A stretch of 31,454 nucleotides of DNA from a virus, in IMG/VR virus record IMGVR_UViG_3300034946_000431, positions 1-31,454 of that record; one strand, written 5' to 3'. Numbering within the stretch: the first letter of the stretch is position 1; every line of letters begins with the position of its first letter. The translations under genes and the position numbers were made by a program. This document shows, one piece after another, positions 25,823 through 31,454 of this stretch. Below the pieces are notes generated by a model. The model saw nothing but the letters and a program-made list of their open reading frames with translations. It had not been told where the DNA came from and did no database searches.

Positions 25823-26102
25823 TCTCTTTTAGTTTTGTCTCTTCTTCAGATGACATTTCTGCTTTCCATTTGCCTGTAGGGCATTCGCAAGATAAGCATT
25901 TTGTTTTTGCTGACAGTGTACAACCACAATTTACACAATGTGCATCTGGTCTAACTGACTTGTAATTTTTTGAATGAAACTTACAACTCTCACAAATAGA
26001 TGTCCTTTCAGTAGATACTTTTTCTATCTCCTTTTTAAGGTGTGCTGGGGGTATTAAATTATTCCTCCAACCTTCTATTATTTGTCCAAATTTAGTCTTC
26101 AT
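25791..26102 (-). CDS. Zinc-ribbon protein
   Basis: The 103-residue product has eight Cys and one His in the middle: CESCKFH (residues 37-43), then HCVNCGC, then CLSCEC. The CxxC pairs indicate two zinc-binding knuckles. The N-terminal 35 residues are basic and helical (WRNNLIPPAHLKKEIEK) and the C-terminus is Lys-rich. Proteins of this type occur before terL in crAss-like phages and may bind nucleic acid or regulate late genes. The start overlaps the end of the HU/IHF-like gene by 11 bases. Confidence 0.65.
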   Translation of the reverse strand: MKTKFGQIIEGWRNNLIPPAHLKKEIEKVSTERTSICESCKFHSKNYKSVRPDAHCVNCGCTLSAKTKCLSCECPTGKWKAEMSSEEETKLKENVKKKNSKAY

Positions 26103-26442
26103 TATTTAATTTTGACTTTAATGAATTAATTGTTAGTGTTAATGTACTAATTTTATTTTTAATCCAAGCCTCTTTTTTAGTTTGTTCTATTCCTTCAGCG
26201 ACATCTTTTTCATAACCCTCTTTAAATCCTTGAAGCTTTACTAATCTCTGATTAGCTTTTCTTATATTAAAGGTGAATTTACCAAACCCACTTATCTCAA
26301 CAGTATTGTTGTTTTTCAAAGCATCATTTGCACCATTAAACTGATGCATCACTACTTGGTTAATTACCTTTTCCGAGATAATCTTATCCCTCGATATCTG
26401 CTTGACTATCTTCTCTGATAGCGTCAACTTCTTTGACCTCAT
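26092..26442 (-). CDS. HU/IHF-like DNA-binding protein
   Basis: The 116-residue product has the HU/IHF core: helices (about residues 8-40), then NNTVEISGFGKFTFNIRKAN, the conserved G-F-G-x-F turn at about residues 47-53, and a following basic part. The C-terminus (about residues 75-116) is a helical coil (IKNKISTLTLTINSLKSKL). HU/IHF proteins bend DNA and help packaging, replication or regulation, and crAss-like phages encode such subunits. Its start lies inside the end of the upstream HTH gene (59-base overlap in another frame), and no later Met gives an intact core, so the overlap seems real. Confidence 0.7.
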   Translation of the reverse strand: MRSKKLTLSEKIVKQISRDKIISEKVINQVVMHQFNGANDALKNNNTVEISGFGKFTFNIRKANQRLVKLQGFKEGYEKDVAEGIEQTKKEAWIKNKISTLTLTINSLKSKLNNED

Positions 26443-26788
26443 GTGTAAGCTTGATTACTAAATTTAAATTTTTTTTGAAATCCAATACAATCACTGGATT
26501 CACTTCTATCTTTCCATTGTTCTTTAAGAAGATGAATTGCTTCTTTAACTTAGATACAATATTATTAATTGTTGCTGTTGTAGTATTATACTTTTCACAG
26601 AACTCTGTTCTATGATTAGCATATGATATACTTCCTTTCACTGCTGTAAAAGCAACAAGCTCTATTTCCCTTTTAGTAAGGTGTAAACTGTTTATTGCAG
26701 ATAGTATGCTATAATACTTTTCTGCCAATGCATACTCATTAACTTGAGTGCTCTGTAGTTGTTGTACTATTTGTGTTGGTTGTTTCAT
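26384..26788 (-). CDS. Helix-turn-helix protein, first gene of the late operon
   Basis: The 134-residue product has a region that reads as a helix-turn-helix (about residues 37-80, LTKREIELVAFTAVKGSISY then CEKYNTTTATINNIVSKLKK), followed by two strands and an acidic tail. Being first after the divergent control region, it is a candidate regulator of late transcription or a small packaging DNA-binding protein. It has no close family that I can name. The candidate promoter at 26854-26886 lies about 70 bases upstream. Confidence 0.6.
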   Translation of the reverse strand: MKQPTQIVQQLQSTQVNEYALAEKYYSILSAINSLHLTKREIELVAFTAVKGSISYANHRTEFCEKYNTTTATINNIVSKLKKQFIFLKNNGKIEVNPVIVLDFKKNLNLVIKLTHEVKEVDAIREDSQADIEG

Positions 26789-27031
26789 ATTTAGTTAGTG
26801 TTTGTTTATCCTTACCTAGGAATGTGAACAATCATGACTAGCCCACCCACCCCCAAAGATATACAATTTTTTGGATGCCAACCAAATTTTTAAAAAAACT
26901 TTTTTTTCAACATGCCCCCACCCCCCATGTGAGTAGCAAAGGAGACCCCTTCCAATTGAAACCCCACACATATAATGCAGTGTCTGGGATACCCCCTGTA
27001 ATACACTGTGTAACGCTTAAAACAAAACAAA
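26789..27031. promoter_or_regulatory. Divergent control region, C/G-run rich
   Basis: This 243-base gap separates the leftward late genes from the rightward early genes. It contains a CCCACCCACCCCC run (about 26842-26854), a CATG-flanked run of C5-A-C6 (26911-26929), an A/T block (about 26887-26908) and a perfect 11-base palindrome TACACTGTGTA (27002-27012). The run composition stands out against AT-rich surroundings. It likely holds promoters in both directions, and an origin or packaging site is possible. Confidence 0.6.
26854..26886 (-). promoter_or_regulatory. Candidate Bacteroidota-type late promoter
   Basis: On the minus strand TATCTTTG (26854-26861) exactly matches the -7 consensus TAnnTTTG, with a TTTG (26883-26886) 21 bases upstream as a -33 element. 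Transcription would start just before the GGGGGTGGGTGGG run and run into the HTH gene with a leader of about 60 bases. The spacing is slightly longer than typical. Confidence 0.55.
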
Positions 27032-27463
27032 ATGAGCGATTTATTAAAGTACAACGAGGTAGAGTCTAACGGTTCTGAGAGAGAAATTTTATCAACAGTT
27101 AAAGATGCAGGTGTAGGAGCTAAAATCCTATTGTCTAAAGCAAATCTTGGCAAGGAGGTACAGACTTACGCAGACGGTGGTACAGGTTACAATCGTGTGG
27201 TAGTGATGCTACGTAAGCCTGATAACACACAGCTTAAGTTAATTTGCAGTAAGCCTGTAAGTCAAGGGATTCGTAGTAAGGACATTACTCTTTCTCACTT
27301 ACGTGCTTTTCCAATTGGAGAGCACATTACATTAGACGGTACAGCAATACCACAAATCCAAATGCCAACAGGTGCAGGCTTTGAGGAGTTTGGTAATGTT
27401 GACGGTGAGGTTAAGGCTTACCAAGCTGAGTCAACCAACCCTCAGGACTACGTTGCATTCTAA
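27032..27463 (+). CDS. Isolated, GC-richer hypothetical protein
   Basis: The 143-residue product has alternating strand-like segments (RVVVMLRKPDNTQLKLICSK at about residues 55-74, then AFPIGEHITLDGTAIPQIQM) and an acidic C-terminal tail, reminiscent of a small beta-barrel nucleic-acid-binding protein, but I recognise no family. Hand counting of five lines of the gene gives about 41 percent G+C, versus clearly lower values in neighbouring early genes; it uses GGT and CGT codons, suggesting strong expression. It stands alone between two structured non-coding regions, with a palindrome at its stop codon and a hairpin after it. A single-strand DNA-binding or other abundant protein is a guess. 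Confidence 0.6.
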   Translation: MSDLLKYNEVESNGSEREILSTVKDAGVGAKILLSKANLGKEVQTYADGGTGYNRVVVMLRKPDNTQLKLICSKPVSQGIRSKDITLSHLRAFPIGEHITLDGTAIPQIQMPTGAGFEEFGNVDGEVKAYQAESTNPQDYVAF

Positions 27464-27480
27464 TGCAATGTAATATTACA
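27453..27480. other. Two adjacent palindromes at a stop codon
   Basis: TTGCAT/ATGCAA with a 4-base centre (27453-27468) overlaps the stop codon of the 143-residue gene. It is followed without gap by the perfect 12-base palindrome TGTAATATTACA (27469-27480). Such sites can be operators for dimeric proteins or parts of a transcription end structure. Confidence 0.5.
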
Positions 27481-27768
27481 AGGGGAGTGTAAAAACTTCC
27501 CTTGATAATATACATAGGGTGGGAAATATTCATATAGGGTGGGCTTTTTAAATAAAAACATACATTCTTTGTGTGTAAAGCAATGGTAGTGTTATCCATC
27601 AAGGAAAAAAGTCCTTATTAAAACACAAACAAATAACAGATTCAAGAAGATACATATAGCATTAACTCAAACATTTGCTCTATGTATATTATAACTTTCT
27701 TCTCTATATATATTATTATTAGGGGAGCTATAAAAACTTAACGCTGTAGAGCATTGTACTAAATTATA
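27464..27768. promoter_or_regulatory. Structured 305-base non-coding region
   Basis: No convincing gene is visible. It holds a 10-base-pair hairpin CAAGGGGAGT/ACTTCCCTTG (27479-27504, no T run), two direct repeats ATAGGGTGGG exactly 20 bases apart (27514-27523 and 27534-27543), a short AAGGA/TCCTT hairpin (27601-27616) and an imperfect 11-base-pair inverted repeat ATACATATAGC/GCTCTATGTAT (27650-27660 with 27677-27687). Promoters for the following genes are expected here, but I see no exact TAnnTTTG element. Confidence 0.55.
27514..27543 (+). repeat. Direct repeat ATAGGGTGGG, two copies
   Basis: Two identical 10-base copies begin 20 bases apart, about two helical turns, so a protein could bind both on the same face. 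The GGGTGGG core recurs in inverse orientation left of the 143-residue gene. Confidence 0.7.
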
Positions 27769-28083
27769 ATGGATATTAAAATTGTAAGACTTATTACTAC
27801 ACGTCATGATATAGTTGATTATAATAACGAGTCCTCTATAGAATCTACTATCGTAGGTATTGTAGATGTAGATGAAGATATTACTGACTTAATAGATTTG
27901 TATCATGATACTTGGAGAAGATTCTGGGATAGTGAGAATACACCTGAAGAGTATAAAGGTGCATGTGAGGAGAAAATAGAAACGGAAGTGGTCAAATTAT
28001 CTACTGTACAACAATTAGTATGGGAATATAAAAGACAACAAGAAGAGTATAGGTTTGCAGCTGGTGAAGAATTCTTAATGTAA
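27769..28083 (+). CDS. Acidic hypothetical protein
   Basis: The 104-residue product is acidic, with beta-like segments at the N-terminus (MDIKIVRLITTRHDIVDYNN) and a helical second half (about residues 55-95). No domain is recognised. The gene follows the structured non-coding region and is the first of a run of small rightward genes, and is followed by a repeated TAAA leader. Confidence 0.55.
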   Translation: MDIKIVRLITTRHDIVDYNNESSIESTIVGIVDVDEDITDLIDLYHDTWRRFWDSENTPEEYKGACEEKIETEVVKLSTVQQLVWEYKRQQEEYRFAAGEEFLM

Positions 28084-28113
28084 TAAATAAATAAATAATT
28101 AAATAAATAAATA
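28081..28113 (+). repeat. (TAAA)n leader repeat
   Basis: An intergenic run of TAAA units begins at the stop of the previous gene and leads to a start codon at 28122. Similar shorter runs precede the starts at 29186 and 31270. All three contain stops in several frames. Confidence 0.55.
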
Positions 28114-28121
28114 CAAGTGTT

Positions 28122-28619
28122 ATGGCATATAATATTAGAGTAAACAAATTGTTAAAAGGATTGAATGTATCATTAGAAGATTTTAAATTCTACATGAGTA
28201 ACGATGATATCACTACTAGTAGTAAGATTAACGTTATTACTAATGGAGACATAGTTTATAATCCTAAACTAATGACTACAATAGAACTAGTTGAGATGAG
28301 AGAGTCATTATTGAAGGACATCGAAAGTAAAGAGATTTGTAGGTTATACAAACTATTAGATGAAGCTAAAGGTGAGGTTCGTAGAATAGACGAAGCTATC
28401 CTAGAAATTGAATTAAGACATTTTGAAGATGAGTCAGATTTTGAAGCATCTGAAGATTGGGAACAGATGACTTATGATGAGAAAGGACCTTGGAGTCCTA
28501 ATTGGTTTAAGGAAGAGAGAACAGCATCTGAAGCACTAGAAGATCTTAAAAGAAAGATGGAGAAAGAAAAAGATGATGATCAAGACTTAAGTGGAACCTT
28601 CCCATTAACTAGACTTTAA
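28122..28619 (+). CDS. Acidic hypothetical protein
   Basis: The 165-residue product is strongly charged, with a helical coil (about residues 52-105, TTIELVEMRESLLKDIESKE then CRLYKLLDEAKGEVRRIDEA) and an acidic stretch with Trp residues (FEASEDWEQMTYDEKGPWSP). The C-terminus is Lys/Asp-rich. I do not recognise a family. It lies in the early-type gene cluster and begins after a TAAA leader. Confidence 0.55.
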   Translation: MAYNIRVNKLLKGLNVSLEDFKFYMSNDDITTSSKINVITNGDIVYNPKLMTTIELVEMRESLLKDIESKEICRLYKLLDEAKGEVRRIDEAILEIELRHFEDESDFEASEDWEQMTYDEKGPWSPNWFKEERTASEALEDLKRKMEKEKDDDQDLSGTFPLTRL

Positions 28620-28624
28620 TAGTT

Positions 28625-28924
28625 ATGGGACAGTCAATCAAAGAACAAATAGAAATAATAAAAAACCAAAGATTCATTAATAGATATATACAAATGGCAG
28701 ATCAAAATTTAGTTACAGGCTACAGAGTAAAAGACAAATCATTAAATGCTCATTACAATACCAATTCTGATTGGTTAGAGAGAAAAAAGATTCCTAGTGT
28801 TACATTTACTACTAATAATAATATTCAAATACATGATGATAGTGATATTACTTATCTTTACGATGATAGAATTCATGAATTTAATCAAGCTTACCAAGAA
28901 ACTAACGAACATCTAGAGAAATAA
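28625..28924 (+). CDS. Hypothetical protein
   Basis: The 99-residue product has a helical N-terminus (SIKEQIEIIKNQRFINRYIQ) and a polar middle rich in Asn and Asp. No family is recognised. It starts 5 bases after the previous stop and ends 2 bases before the next start, a tightly packed unit. Confidence 0.5.
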   Translation: MGQSIKEQIEIIKNQRFINRYIQMADQNLVTGYRVKDKSLNAHYNTNSDWLERKKIPSVTFTTNNNIQIHDDSDITYLYDDRIHEFNQAYQETNEHLEK

Positions 28925-28926
28925 TT

Positions 28927-29172
28927 ATGTCAGAAGATCCAAAAGTATTAGAGATGGTAAGAGAGACCTTAGAAGAGTCAGTCATGGTGTTAGCTATGCC
29001 TTATAGTGAGTTAAAAAGATTAGAAAGAATGGATATAAAAACCATTAGAGATTTCAGAGACTTTGACTTTGTTAAAGAAGAAGAAGATGAATCATTGTTA
29101 GATGCACAAAAGCACATCCAAACAGTATTCTTTGAAAGAGAATGGAATGATATTGAAGAACCAATTAATTAA
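28927..29172 (+). CDS. Hypothetical acidic protein
   Basis: The 81-residue product is helical and acidic (MVRETLEESVMVLAMPYSEL, KEEEDESLLDAQKHIQ). The sequence suggests a small helical adaptor; I recognise no family. It is followed by a short TAAA-rich leader to a lipoprotein gene. Confidence 0.5.
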   Translation: MSEDPKVLEMVRETLEESVMVLAMPYSELKRLERMDIKTIRDFRDFDFVKEEEDESLLDAQKHIQTVFFEREWNDIEEPIN

Positions 29173-29185
29173 TAAATAAATAAAA

Positions 29186-29329
29186 ATGAAAAAACTATTA
29201 TACCTAGTTGTATTGATGATATTAGTATCATCATGCAGAGCACAATGTGGTGCTAGAAAAACAAGAAAGAGTAATAAATATTACGGAACAATAATAAATA
29301 CAAACATAAATAAAACAGTTATATCATGA
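29186..29329 (+). CDS. 47-residue lipoprotein-like micro-protein
   Basis: A short frame from ATG 29186 to TGA 29329 encodes a signal peptide (MKKLLYLVVLMILVSSC) with a lipobox ending at Cys17 and a short basic, Asn-rich mature part. Bacteroidota lipoproteins with such signals are exported and anchored in the membrane. The stop overlaps the next start as ATGA. The gene is below usual length cut-offs. Phage lipoproteins can block superinfection; that role here is inference. Confidence 0.65.
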   Translation: MKKLLYLVVLMILVSSCRAQCGARKTRKSNKYYGTIINTNINKTVIS

Positions 29330-29721
29330 TTAAATTAATAAAAAACTTAGTTAGTAAAAGCAAACAAAGTAATAATAAGGGTAACGCCATGTTATCATTA
29401 AATCTTTATAAATCTAAAAACACATGGATGTTTGACGATGAAAGATTTAACATTACAGCAGAACCATTTGTAATGGGGATGTCTGAGATAATTAGTGATT
29501 TTCTACCAAAGGAACAAAATGAATGTTTAGCTACATTTAGTTTAAACAACTTTCCTGGTGCAGAAGAATTAACTTTAGATAGAGAAGAAGCAGATGGTGG
29601 ATGGTATACAGTAACTAAAAGTTCAATTGATCAAAATCTTGGACTATCTGGTTGGTTGTGTCCTGTTACAAGAGTTTACCTCAACGGAATACCTAAAAAT
29701 ATATATTATAACGTAAAATAA
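29326..29721 (+). CDS. DUF6717-like protein
   Basis: The 131-residue product matches what I recall of the DUF6717 family: NTWMFDDERFNITAEPFVMG (about residues 32-51) followed later by DGGWYTVTKS and GWLCPVTRVYLNG and an IPKNIYYN end. No function is known. The start could also be the ATG at residue 22 (MLSLNLYK), since the first 21 residues are basic and unlike the family; the overlap with the lipoprotein gene supports the first start. The family assignment is from memory and moderately certain. Confidence 0.6.
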   Translation: MIKLIKNLVSKSKQSNNKGNAMLSLNLYKSKNTWMFDDERFNITAEPFVMGMSEIISDFLPKEQNECLATFSLNNFPGAEELTLDREEADGGWYTVTKSSIDQNLGLSGWLCPVTRVYLNGIPKNIYYNVK

Positions 29722-29727
29722 AATCTC

Positions 29728-30003
29728 ATGAACACATCAAAATCAGTACTAGTATTTATATCAATATATTTCATGCAATGGATTATATTATCAGGAATTG
29801 TAACATTTACATCAGGCATGTTATTTAAAGAAGCTATTGTTACTACACCAGTAGGAGTATTTATGATACTCTTAGGATGGATTGTACCTTGCATAGTAGC
29901 ATTAGACTATCAAGAATGGTCAAATAAAAAGAGTCATCAGAAGAATATAGATAGAGAATGGCAAAGAACAGAGGCGAAATGGAATAAAGCTGAAATCAAA
30001 TAA
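29728..30003 (+). CDS. Two-helix membrane protein
   Basis: The 91-residue product has two hydrophobic segments (about residues 6-30 and 40-60) and a charged, Lys/Glu-rich C-terminal half (about residues 62-91). It is a small membrane protein with a cytoplasmic tail; holin, superinfection or membrane-remodelling roles are all possible. It lies between the DUF6717-like gene and a small phage family gene. Confidence 0.5.
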   Translation: MNTSKSVLVFISIYFMQWIILSGIVTFTSGMLFKEAIVTTPVGVFMILLGWIVPCIVALDYQEWSNKKSHQKNIDREWQRTEAKWNKAEIK

Positions 30004-30006
30004 CAA

Positions 30007-30213
30007 ATGGTAATAGAAAGAAAAAGTATCCTATCAGGCAAAACATCTAGTATGGACTTACCAATTACACAGTTACAATATGACTTGTGGAGAAATGGTA
30101 TGCTAATACAAGACGTTATGCCTGAAATAGGTGTAGAACAAAGAGAGTTTTTAATAACAGGAATGACTAAAGAAGAACAGACGTCATTCTTTAATAAAGA
30201 CGATGATGAGTAA
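30007..30213 (+). CDS. Small phage protein of the REFLITGMT type
   Basis: The 68-residue product contains LPITQLQYDLWRNGMLIQDV (about residues 18-37) and QREFLITGMTKEEQTSFFNK, a pattern I have seen as a short protein in many tailed phages, with the W..G.liQ then REFL.TG.T..E spacing. Its function is not known. The stop lies inside the start of the next gene. Confidence 0.6.
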   Translation: MVIERKSILSGKTSSMDLPITQLQYDLWRNGMLIQDVMPEIGVEQREFLITGMTKEEQTSFFNKDDDE

Positions 30214-30514
30214 AGAACATGAAATATTATATAGTGCACCATTATTTTACCCTTCAGCAAGAGAATGGATGTGGGACTATTGTATGTACTTAGGTCCTTA
30301 CACAGATAGTAAAGGAACCAATTTTGATTTAGGTGTCTATTTTAAGGATGATAAAGTAAACAGCTTTGCAATAGTTGATGGAAATATACCTGGTGATTAC
30401 CTTTCAGGAGATTGGAGAGATTATAAAGATCGTGGATCTTATAGACGTGAATGTTATATAGAAACAGCACGTAGAGTTAAAGAGTTGAACTTAATAAAAA
30501 CAAAAGATGAATAA
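30203..30514 (+). CDS. Hypothetical protein
   Basis: The 103-residue product is aromatic-rich at its N-terminus (WMWDYCMYLGPYTDSKG) and has a beta-rich middle (NFDLGVYFKDDKVNSFAIVD) with a C-terminal helix. The start is either the first or second Met of MMSKE; both overlap the upstream stop by 8-11 bases. No family is recognised. The following lipoprotein gene starts before its stop. Confidence 0.5.
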   Translation: MMSKEHEILYSAPLFYPSAREWMWDYCMYLGPYTDSKGTNFDLGVYFKDDKVNSFAIVDGNIPGDYLSGDWRDYKDRGSYRRECYIETARRVKELNLIKTKDE

Positions 30515-30887
30515 ATATATAATTTTAATATCACTAGCACTAGCTAGTTGTGCATTGACAGGTAATAGTGAACCAACTACAGTTGTAGCTACAATATATC
30601 ATGCTGTAAAAGGTCAAACAGATAGTACACCATTTATTACAGCAAGTAATTCAAGGATAAATCCAAGAAATCCTGCAGGACATAGATGGATAGCAGTTAG
30701 TAGAGACTTAGAACCTCTTGGTTTTACATTTGGAACTAAAGTTTGCATACAGAATGCTGGTAAGATGAATGGTGTTTGGACTGTACAGGATAGAATGAAC
30801 AGAAGATTCAATCATAGAATAGACTTTCTTGTTAATACAAGCATGAGAGGTGGTAAGTGGAACAATGTTAAGATAACTAAATTATGA
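30507..30887 (+). CDS. Lipoprotein with 3D/RlpA-like barrel domain
   Basis: The 126-residue product has a short signal peptide with a lipobox (ALASC, Cys15). The mature part shows the pattern of a 3D or RlpA-like double-psi beta-barrel: ATIYHAVKGQTDSTPFITAS (28-47), WIAVSRDLEPLGFTFGTKVC (61-80), then VWTVQDRMNRRFNHRIDFLV (90-109), with Asp95 and Asp106 in the usual acidic places. Such domains bind or cleave peptidoglycan. An anchored cell-wall-active protein encoded in the early cluster could act on the envelope at infection, or alter the envelope later; both are inference. Confidence 0.65.
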   Translation: MNKYIILISLALASCALTGNSEPTTVVATIYHAVKGQTDSTPFITASNSRINPRNPAGHRWIAVSRDLEPLGFTFGTKVCIQNAGKMNGVWTVQDRMNRRFNHRIDFLVNTSMRGGKWNNVKITKL

Positions 30888-31081
30888 TAGCAGGTAAATT
30901 TACTAGTTACACATGGGTATATAAAGTTATTACTAGCTGTGAAACAGAAGCTCATCTAGAGAATGCTGAAAATCTAATCACTAACTTTGATAAGTTATAT
31001 AAAGATGATTACTTAAGAAAGATATTAGTAACTCACTTAGGAGATAGATGGATGTATAGTTTATTAAATCACAAATTATAA
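30884..31081 (+). CDS. Small hypothetical protein
   Basis: The 65-residue product (MIAGKFTSYTWVYKVITSCE, then ENLITNFDKLYKDD) has a helical pattern and no known motif. It overlaps the upstream lipoprotein stop by 4 bases and its TAA shares one base with the next ATG (TAATG). I recognise it only as a typical phage small gene. Confidence 0.5.
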   Translation: MIAGKFTSYTWVYKVITSCETEAHLENAENLITNFDKLYKDDYLRKILVTHLGDRWMYSLLNHKL

Positions 31082-31245
31082 TGGAAGAACAAATATTTGA
31101 ATACTTAGATGCACTACGTGGTAGTGGAGAGACTAATATGTTTGGAGCAGGACCATATTTACAAGCAGAATTTGGAATAACACCAAAGGAAGCTAGGAAG
31201 CATGTAAGTGACTGGTTCAAACATAAACAGAAAAATCAAGAATAA
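31081..31245 (+). CDS. 54-residue small phage protein
   Basis: The frame from ATG 31081 to TAA 31245 encodes 54 residues with a conserved-looking core (LRGSGETNMFGAGPYLQAEF, then GITPKEARKHVSDWFKH). The NMFGAGPYLQ segment followed by an ITPKEAR helix is a pattern I have seen in small proteins of many phages; function unknown. Too short for most gene callers. Confidence 0.6.
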   Translation: MEEQIFEYLDALRGSGETNMFGAGPYLQAEFGITPKEARKHVSDWFKHKQKNQE

Positions 31246-31269
31246 TTAATAAATAAATACAGATAGATT

Positions 31270-31454
31270 ATGGGAATGGACGTTAGTGGATTAGATCCAA
31301 AAATAAAAGGTGAAAAACCTAAATATCCTGAGAACTACGAAGAGTTGTCAGATAAGGAACAACAAGCTTATTGGGATGAGGTTAATTATTTCCATGAAAC
31401 TAATCCTGGTGTGTACTTCAGAGCAAGTAATTGGGGATGGAGACCAATAGCAGA
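31270..31454 (+). CDS. Hypothetical phage protein (partial, C-terminus outside window)
   Basis: The visible 61 residues start MGMDVSGLDPKIKGEKPKYP and later contain NPGVYFRASNWGWRP, resembling a widespread phage family in which MGMDV at the start and YFR..W.WRP later are typical. The gene runs off the right edge, so its length is unknown. It follows a TAAA-type leader. Confidence 0.6.
   Translation, partial: MGMDVSGLDPKIKGEKPKYPENYEELSDKEQQAYWDEVNYFHETNPGVYFRASNWGWRPIA

Noticed and set aside
26875-27153. Overlapping frames on both strands across the divergent control region
   Set aside because: Both read through C/G runs and the start of the 143-residue gene; composition and position fit non-coding control sequence.
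1-31454. Stop-codon reassignment, as seen in some crAss-like phages
   Set aside because: All main genes are open with the standard code, and TAG, TGA and TAA are all used as plausible stops.
1-31454. tRNA genes, insertion sequences, integrase or retroelement (diversity-generating) cassettes
   Set aside because: No cloverleaf, transposase, integrase or reverse transcriptase was seen, and gaps are too short or of the wrong structure.

Overview
The window looks like part of a double-stranded DNA tailed phage of the crAss-like group (order Crassvirales), which infects Bacteroidota. The assignment rests on a contiguous set of genes read by eye: a large terminase, an 859-residue portal, a 422-residue acidic scaffold-like protein and a 518-residue crAss-type major capsid protein, followed by connector, fibre and muzzle genes. 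The DNA is AT-rich. Start codons are preceded by A/T-rich sequence rather than Shine-Dalgarno motifs, one candidate promoter matches the Bacteroidota TAnnTTTG consensus, and two encoded proteins carry Bacteroidota-style lipoprotein signals. The standard genetic code fits every gene, so I see no sign of stop-codon reassignment. All family calls are from recognition of the sequence, not from a database search.

Layout. Positions 26788 down to 1 are one long leftward (minus-strand) late region. It starts with six small genes (HTH protein, HU/IHF-like protein, zinc-ribbon protein, two unknowns, a coiled-coil protein), then terL, portal, scaffold, major capsid protein, a conserved virion protein, a connector-like protein and a 383-residue virion protein. 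A strong hairpin terminator at 14194-14237 separates this head block from a fibre block (14176-9625). The fibre block holds a tail-collar fibre, two very small Cys-rich proteins that were easy to miss, two small membrane proteins, and three tandem relatives of one ~70-residue module, two of them extended through poly-threonine linkers. Two adjacent terminators at 9559-9615 close this block. A third block (9451 to the left edge) encodes a metallophosphoesterase with an N-terminal HTH, two tail-tubular/ring-like proteins, a second HU/IHF-like protein, and a giant muzzle (tail stabilisation/nozzle) protein of more than 2000 residues that runs off the window.

Positions 27032-31454 are transcribed rightward and hold small early-type genes, mostly of unknown function: one isolated, comparatively GC-rich 143-residue gene, acidic hypothetical proteins, two lipoproteins (one with a 3D/RlpA-like barrel domain), a two-helix membrane protein, a DUF6717-like protein and several small phage families.

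The divergent junction at 26789-27031, together with the 305-base gap at 27464-27768, is the most unusual non-coding part. It carries long C runs, repeated GGGTGGG motifs pointing outward on both sides of the 143-residue gene, perfect palindromes and hairpins. It is a good candidate for a control region, a replication origin or a packaging site. The most interesting protein-level signals are the poly-threonine-linked modular fibre proteins and the Cys-rich micro-genes between them.
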